NCBI GenBank assembly: GCA_007922225.1
Contig: ML680055.1
Location: forward strand, 2,777,206-2,841,205
Length of the DNA stretch: 64,000 bases
Direction of reading: 5' to 3'
Origin: Emydura subglobosa
Lineage: Eukaryota; Chordata; Testudines; Chelidae
In this document: positions 58,813 to 64,000 of the stretch, piece after piece
Position numbering within the stretch: the stretch's first letter is position 1
Layout of the letters: each line of letters starts with the position of its first letter
Translations under genes and position numbers: made by a program
The notes under the pieces: generated by a model
Told to the model about the DNA's origin: nothing
What the model saw: only the letters and a program-made list of their open reading frames with translations
Database searches by the model: none

Positions 58813-59019
58813 CCAAAGATCGGAAAACATGCCTGATAGGGTATCTCTACATTGCAGTCAGGAGCTGGGACTGTGGGCATGGCCCAGCTGGCTTTGACCT
58901 CATGGGAAGAGGAAAGTGGGTGAGAAGCAGGTGAGAGACAGCAGCAAAGGGAGCACGGACTGGCAGCCAACGAGCCATTACCAGGAAGCAGTCAGGGAAG
59001 GGCTCAAAACACGGAGGGC

Positions 59020-59240
59020 TGGTCTACACCACAGGCTTAGGTTGATGCAAGGCAGCTTATGTCACCCTAACTATGGAAGGGGCTACACTTAAATTTCACT
59101 CCCACCAACTTAACTGCTCCACGACATGTACTTCATAACCCCGCCTCCGTGGGAGGAAGAGACGCGTGCTAGCACACAGCTGTCCTGGAAGGGAGCTCGC
59201 CCCCAGGAGGGAGTAGCAGTTAGGTTGACGCAGCAGAATC
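59020..59240. mobile_element. Harbinger-type short element (decayed)
   Basis: ggagggctggtctacaccac start; aggttgatgcaaggcagctt internal; gttaggttgacgcag near the end. Confidence 0.5.
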
Positions 59241-59249
59241 AGGCCTAGA

Positions 59250-59340
59250 GCCACACAGGTATTTCGGTGCCTAAATCCCACTGGTTTCAATGGGAGTCAG
59301 GTACCTACATAATGTGAGGATCTGGGCCTCAAATACTACA
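59250..59340. repeat. Short interspersed repeat fragment
   Basis: atttcggtgcctaaatccca, caatgggagtcaggtaccta, gaggatctgggcct: similar to the segment near 3850-3960. Confidence 0.45.
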
Positions 59341-59361
59341 GTCATGGGGGCTATAGAAGAA

Positions 59362-59384
59362 AAGAGAGAGAGAGAGAGAGAGAC
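59362..59384. repeat. GA microsatellite
   Basis: (AG)n of about 11 units. Confidence 0.9.
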
Positions 59385-61284
59385 GGGTGTGCACGGGGCT
59401 AACAGACAGCTGGAGGGGCCAGGATTTCTATCGTTCTCACCTGTCTAATTCCGTTGGTGGCAGAGCCACAATGCTCTCCTTTTATTGCCTCCACCTGCAC
59501 CCTTAACTCTTGCCTGGCCATTTACCACATTACTTGCCCCCCTGAGAGGTGCCTGGCCCCTCTGCATACAGCAGGTGGCCAGCCTGTAGCGTACACAGCA
59601 GGTGCACGGCCTCTTCCGCACGCCACAGCTGCCATCAACCCTTGCATCTGGAGACAGGTTCCCAGCCCCTTGCGTACACAGTCCGTGCATTACGGCTTGC
59701 ACACTGGCCCCTTGGGCATGCAGCGGGCCCACGAAAGCTCTCTTTAGGTGGGAGCGAGTCCCGTGCAGAATCTCCGGGCGCTGCCCGCTCTGTGTTTTGT
59801 TCCAGATCATTCCCCTCCCCTCTGGGTTTCCCTCTTTCATCTTCTTCCTGCTAATCTAGTCTTTCGCACTCACCCTCCCTCTTCTATTCCCCCCATCCCT
59901 CTTTTCATTCCCCTCTTCCCCAACTCCTCCTCTCTGCCCTCTCCACCTTACCCCTGCACCTGGGTCTGTGACTGCAGCCCCAGGGTATCTTCGGCTGGGA
60001 AATAGGGGGCGTAACAGAGCAATGGCCACAAATGGCGCCTTCTCCTGGCACGCCACCCAGGCCATTTCGCAACCGCGCAGAAATTGTATCTCCTCACTCC
60101 CTTCCCCAGGGGGCATGAATTCAGCATAGAAGAGGGTCAAGGGATCTCTTCCACAAAAGGAGACACAGCAGACGCTCCCTGCCCAGGGCAGCAACCTTTC
60201 ACGCAACCTCCGGCTTGGCCGGGCCAAAGTTTATATTTAGAACCACAGGAGAAGCCAGGAGCAAGGGGGTTTCTGACTTTAAAGATGTGTTTTGAGCTGG
60301 GATCTGCCGCAGCAGGAAGCAGGACTAGAGGTATAATTTCTGCCCCCAGCCCCCATCTCCCCATCAACAATATAGACCCTTTCATTCGAACAGCCAGTTT
60401 GCAGTCTCATTCCTACTGGGAGAACTGGGATTTGTTAGTCCCGGTAACTCTAGACGTACGGTCTGGTTTCTGTTTATTGCCCCGCTCTGCGGGAACTTTC
60501 TCCCCAGAGCCGGGTCTCTTTTCCTAACATGATTGCCCAAGTCCGGAGTGATGGTCACCTGACTGCAGAAAAAACACAACCGAGCTGTCTGTCTCCAGAC
60601 GCTGCCGGCCCCTAACGAGACCCCGGGGACGGTAACTTAGATTTACAGCGACAAGAGCAGGGTAGCTACAGCACTCCGGCTGCACTCTCATTTAGGCAAA
60701 GCACAGGCGGAGTCGGGCTCCTTCGTCTGTACCGAGCGCCGATCTGCACGACTCCAGGGAGAAAAAGCTCCGAGACAGCAACCCAGGTCTGAACCAGTTA
60801 CTTACTTTTAGGTGGAAAGTGCAATATCCCAAGGAAAGAGCTTTTAGGGTCAGATTGCCACTCTCCTTCGACTCAGAGAGCCTGAGAGGCTTTGGCTCAG
60901 CTGGTGTTTGCTGGCAGGACAGCTGCTGCTGCTGTCAGATGGTCATGAGTGAAACCGGAGGACCTGAGGGGTCCTTCAGGTAACATCGGCCTCTCGCGGC
61001 TTTGACATTCGTCCTCTGGGCAGCCAATCAAGTGGGAGGAAGTTCCTCTGACTCGGCCGCCCCCTGGCACGGCACTGGGCAGAGGGTAGCGGCTCCACGG
61101 AACGTACACACACGGGGGACCCATGGTAGTGGCGGGGAGCTGCTCCAGAGCACAGCTGGCCACAGCTCAGACTGCGTCACGGAGAAAGGCCCACCCAGGC
61201 AGGCAGCCCCTGAGCGCCGGGCAGAACGAGGAGCTGGATCGGCTGGCTGTCGAGGCTGCTTCAGGCGAGAGCTGGGCACAAGCC

Positions 61285-61470
61285 AAGTTTTTTGGTTCAG
61301 GAGCTGCACCGAACCATCGGATGTAAATCCGTTTCTGGCGGAGCCCAAACGGAAGTTTTCTTTTCATTTTTCGGTGACGCAAAACAACAAAGTTCGTTTC
61401 AGTCCAACCCGAAAGGTTTGCTTGGTTTGGGATTTTGTACCTTCTTTTTTTAAAATAAAATGGAGTGCGG
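61285..61470. repeat. AT-rich interspersed repeat, fragment
   Basis: ttttcatttttcggtgacgc then caaagttcgtttcagtccaa, similar to the copy at 45975-46395 (cgttcatttcagtccgatcc). Confidence 0.5.
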
Positions 61471-61789
61471 GGGCAAAAAAATTCTGCAAATTCAGCTTAA
61501 ATGTGCAGACCATTACGGTTTACCTAAAGGTGTTTTTCAGAGAGAAAAAAAAAGGGGTGGGGCTTTCCCAAAAAACGTGGCCCAGCTCGCCTCCCGACTC
61601 AGTCTGGGACCTCAAGGATACCAAAATTGCTACCAAACAGGAGTGGGGCAAACCAAGGCATCAAATCCCCTCCATCAGGCGGGGCAGCGAGACGAGACAA
61701 CAGTTAGGTAGCTGGGGCTCTGAGACCACTGCCCGTCACGCTGTCCCATTGCCTTCTTGTCCTCCCCCATCTGTCTGTCTGTGTCCGCC

Positions 61790-61935
61790 TGCCATCTCTT
61801 GTCAGACACTCAGATTGTCAGCTCTTTGGGGCAGGAACCGTCTTTTTGTTCAGTGTCTGGACCGCACCTGGCACGCCGAGCGGCTGGACCTGGCACACCG
61901 GGGTGCAACCTCAATAGAAATAATACACAACGGCT
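61790..61935 (+). repeat. Short interspersed repeat, opposite strand of 5200-5345 family
   Basis: agattgtcagctctttgggg, gcaggaaccgtctttttgtt, ggtgcaacctcaatagaaat. Confidence 0.6.
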
Positions 61936-62189
61936 GGAGGGTCAGGCTGTATGTTAAGACTGTCCCCGCTCTGCTTGGATCCAGGTCTAGCCCCGACTGG
62001 CTCCACGGTGCCAGTGCTCCTCTCACTGATGCTGAAAGAAGCTGCCTGGTCTCAAGAATAGTTCGGCCGCAGAATGGCGGCACTCTGCGCAAGCCAGGAA
62101 AGCACCAGCATCCCAGCACAGAACAAACTCAGCTCCCATGTTGCAAGCACCATAAATGGCATGTGTCTCAGTAAGTGCACCCGAAGCAA

Positions 62190-62465
62190 TGAAAACTCTA
62201 CAGAGGAAAGCACTGAGAGCTTAATTCTACAGCATAAAGAGGCTGCTACTAATCCCAGGCTCTCGTATAGAAATTGTCATTTGTTGACCTCAAAGCACTT
62301 TACTAAGGAGGAGAGTCTCATTATCCCCATTTTAGAGACGGGCAAACTGAGGCACAGAACAGTGATGTGACCTCCCGACAGCCACCCAACAGGCTCAGGC
62401 CTCAGAATCCAGATCTCCTGACTCTCAGTCCACGGCTGTATCCGCTAAGCCACACTGCTCCAAAT
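62190..62465 (-). repeat. MIR-type SINE, nearly full length
   Basis: Plus text is the complement of MIR: ctcaaagcactttactaagg, tcattatccccattttagag, aaactgaggcacagaacag, tccgctaagccacactgctc. Confidence 0.85.
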
Positions 62466-63030
62466 CATAGATTCGTAGGACTGGAAGGGACCTTGCGAAG
62501 TCACCCAGTCCAGTCCCCTGCACTTATGGCAGGACCAAGCATTATCCAGACCATCCCTGGCAGGTGTCTGTCCAACCTGCTCTTAAAGATCTCCAGTGCT
62601 GGAGATTCCACAACCTCCCTAGGCAATTATTCCAGTGCTTAACTACCCTGACAGTTAGCAAGTTTTTCATAATGTCCAACCTAAACCCCCCTTGCTGCAA
62701 TGTATGCCCATTGCTTCCTGTCCTAGCCGCAGAGCCCAAAGAGAACCATTTCCCTCCCTCCTTGTAACAACTTTCAATGTGCTTGAAAACTGTTCTCATG
62801 TCCCCCCCCCTCTCAGTCTTCTCTTCTCCAGACTAAAGACACCCAGTTTTTTCAATCTTCCCTCTCAGCTCATGTTTTCTAGTCCTATAACCATTCTTGG
62901 TGCTCTTCTCTGGACTTTCTCCAATTTGTCCACATCTTCCATGAAATGTGGCACCCAGAAGTGGACACAATGCTCCAGCTGAGACCTGATCAGCGCAGAA
63001 CAGAGCAGAAGAATTACTTCTTCTGTCTTC
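62466..63030 (-). mobile_element. CR1 LINE, older copy, left part
   Basis: catagattcgtaggactgga start, gatctccagtgctggagatt, then caatttgtccacatcttcca. Interrupted at about 63030 by a second CR1; the remainder resumes at about 63934. Confidence 0.85.
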
Positions 63031-63933
63031 ATAGAATCATGGAGTTGGAAGGGACCTCAGGAGGTATCTAGTCCAACCCCTGCTCAAAGCAGGACTAACC
63101 TCAGCTAAATCATCCCAGCCAGGGCTTTGTCAAGCCACAGCTTAAAAACCTCTAAGGATGGAGATTCCACCACCTCCCCAGGTAACCCATTCCAGTGCTT
63201 CACCACCCGCCTGCTGAAAAACTTTTTCCTAATATCCAACCTAGACCTCCCCAACATGAGACCGTTGTTCCTTGTTCTGTCATCTGCCACCACTGAGAAC
63301 AGCCTAGCCCCATCCTCCCTGGAACCCCCTTTCAGGTAGTTAAAGGCTGCTATCAAATCCCCCCTCATTCTTCTCTTCTGCAGACTAAACAAACCTAGTT
63401 CCCTCAGCCTCTCCTCAGAAGTCTTGTGCTCCAGCCCTCTCATCATTTTTTTTTGCCCTCCGCTGGACTCTCTCCAACTTGTCCACATCCTTCCTGTAGT
63501 GGGGGGCCCAAAACTGGACACAATACTCCAAATGCAGCCTCACGAACGCCGAATAAAGGGGAATAATCACTTTCCTCGATCTGCTGGCAATGCTCCTATT
63601 AATGCAGCCCAATATGCTGTTAACCTTCTTGACAACCAGGGCACACTGCTGACTTATATCCAGCTTCTTATCCACTGTAACCCCCAGGTCCTTTTCTACA
63701 GAACTGCTGCCTAGCCCATCGGTCCCCCCAGTCTGTAGCTGTGCATGGGATTCTTCCCTCTTAAGTGCAGGACTCTGCACTTGTCCTTGTTGAACCTCAT
63801 CAGATTTCTTTTGGCCCAATCTTCCAGTTTGTTTAGGTCCTTCTGTATCCTATCCCTACCTTCCAGGGTATCTACCACTCCCCCTAGCTTAGTGTCATCT
63901 GCAAACTTGCTGAGGGTGCAATCCACCCCATCC
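63031..63933 (-). mobile_element. CR1 LINE, younger copy, nested
   Basis: Minus frames: FADDTKLGG (catalytic pair), [66 protein letters not shown]. Starts (plus strand) catagaatcatggagttgga, the CR1 3' end. 5'-truncated; one or two frameshifts. Confidence 0.92.
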
Positions 63934-64000
63934 TCTTGCTTGCAACACTCCTGCTAATCCATCCCAGAATGAGGTTTGCTTTAGTTTTTTTGTAGCCGTG
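63934..64000 (-). mobile_element. CR1 LINE, older copy, right part (runs off the window)
   Basis: gcttgcaacactcctgctaa then ccatcccagaatgaggtttg is the upstream continuation of the copy at 62466-63030 (compare agaatgttatccgcctttt at 57270-57290 in another CR1). Confidence 0.75.

Larger units (their letters stand above)
35785..64000. other. Region upstream of SCN4A: no host gene recognised
   Basis: 28 kb. In mammals PRR29, ICAM2 and ERN1 lie on this side of SCN4A, but no frame here resembles them. Stretches without anything recognised: 36780-37610, 38240-42560 (GC-rich), 45150-45970, 46400-47385, 47740-48690, 49440-50060, 50290-51350, 53070-53510, 53700-54735, 55070-56725, 57820-58390 and 59345-61280. 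The SCN4A promoter and any 5' untranslated exon should be here. Confidence 0.6.

Noticed and set aside
61002..62174. Plus-strand open frame of 390 codons
   Set aside because: It runs through an AT-rich repeat fragment and the short interspersed repeat at 61790-61935, has no recognisable domain and mixed composition. Chance frame.
35785..64000. Search for the mammalian neighbours PRR29, ICAM2 or ERN1
   Set aside because: No frame matched their recognisable parts; the region appears intergenic or holds only untranslated SCN4A exons.

Overview
The window is vertebrate nuclear DNA, most likely from a turtle and less likely from a crocodilian. The evidence is a spliced host gene, many CR1 LINE fragments, Harbinger-type DNA transposons and short relatives with GTCTACAC ends, Penelope-like element tails, MIR-type SINEs, and no sign of L1 or Alu. 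Species is an inference; nothing in the sequence names it.

The only host gene I can support is SCN4A (Nav1.4, the skeletal-muscle voltage-gated sodium channel), on the minus strand. Twelve coding exons run from the start codon at 35730 down to 4475. They encode residues 1 to 638: N-terminus, all of domain I, the I-II linker and the start of domain II. All splice phases agree across the twelve exons, including a weakly conserved linker exon at 7010-7133 found by phase logic. The rest of the gene lies beyond the left edge. Intron 2 is a minor-spliceosome (U12) AT-AC-class intron with an exact 5' signal and branch site but an unusual 3' end.

The introns are full of transposable elements. Intron 7 holds a 4.46 kb Harbinger element at 15290-19752, with inverted ends, a 3-bp target duplication, a broken transposase gene and a convergent two-exon accessory gene. 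The same intron carries a Penelope-like retroelement with reverse transcriptase and GIY-YIG remnants at about 20.9-22.46 kb. CR1 pieces, AT-rich repeats, and Harbinger- and hAT-type short elements fill much of the rest.

The 28 kb upstream of exon 1 (35785-64000) shows no gene I recognise. It contains repeats, including nested insertions (CR1 into a short Harbinger-type element at 51.5-53.07 kb; CR1 into CR1 at 62.47-64 kb), a 50-bp minisatellite near 47.4-47.7 kb and GC-rich unique sequence. A 5' untranslated exon and the promoter of SCN4A should lie here, but I cannot place them.
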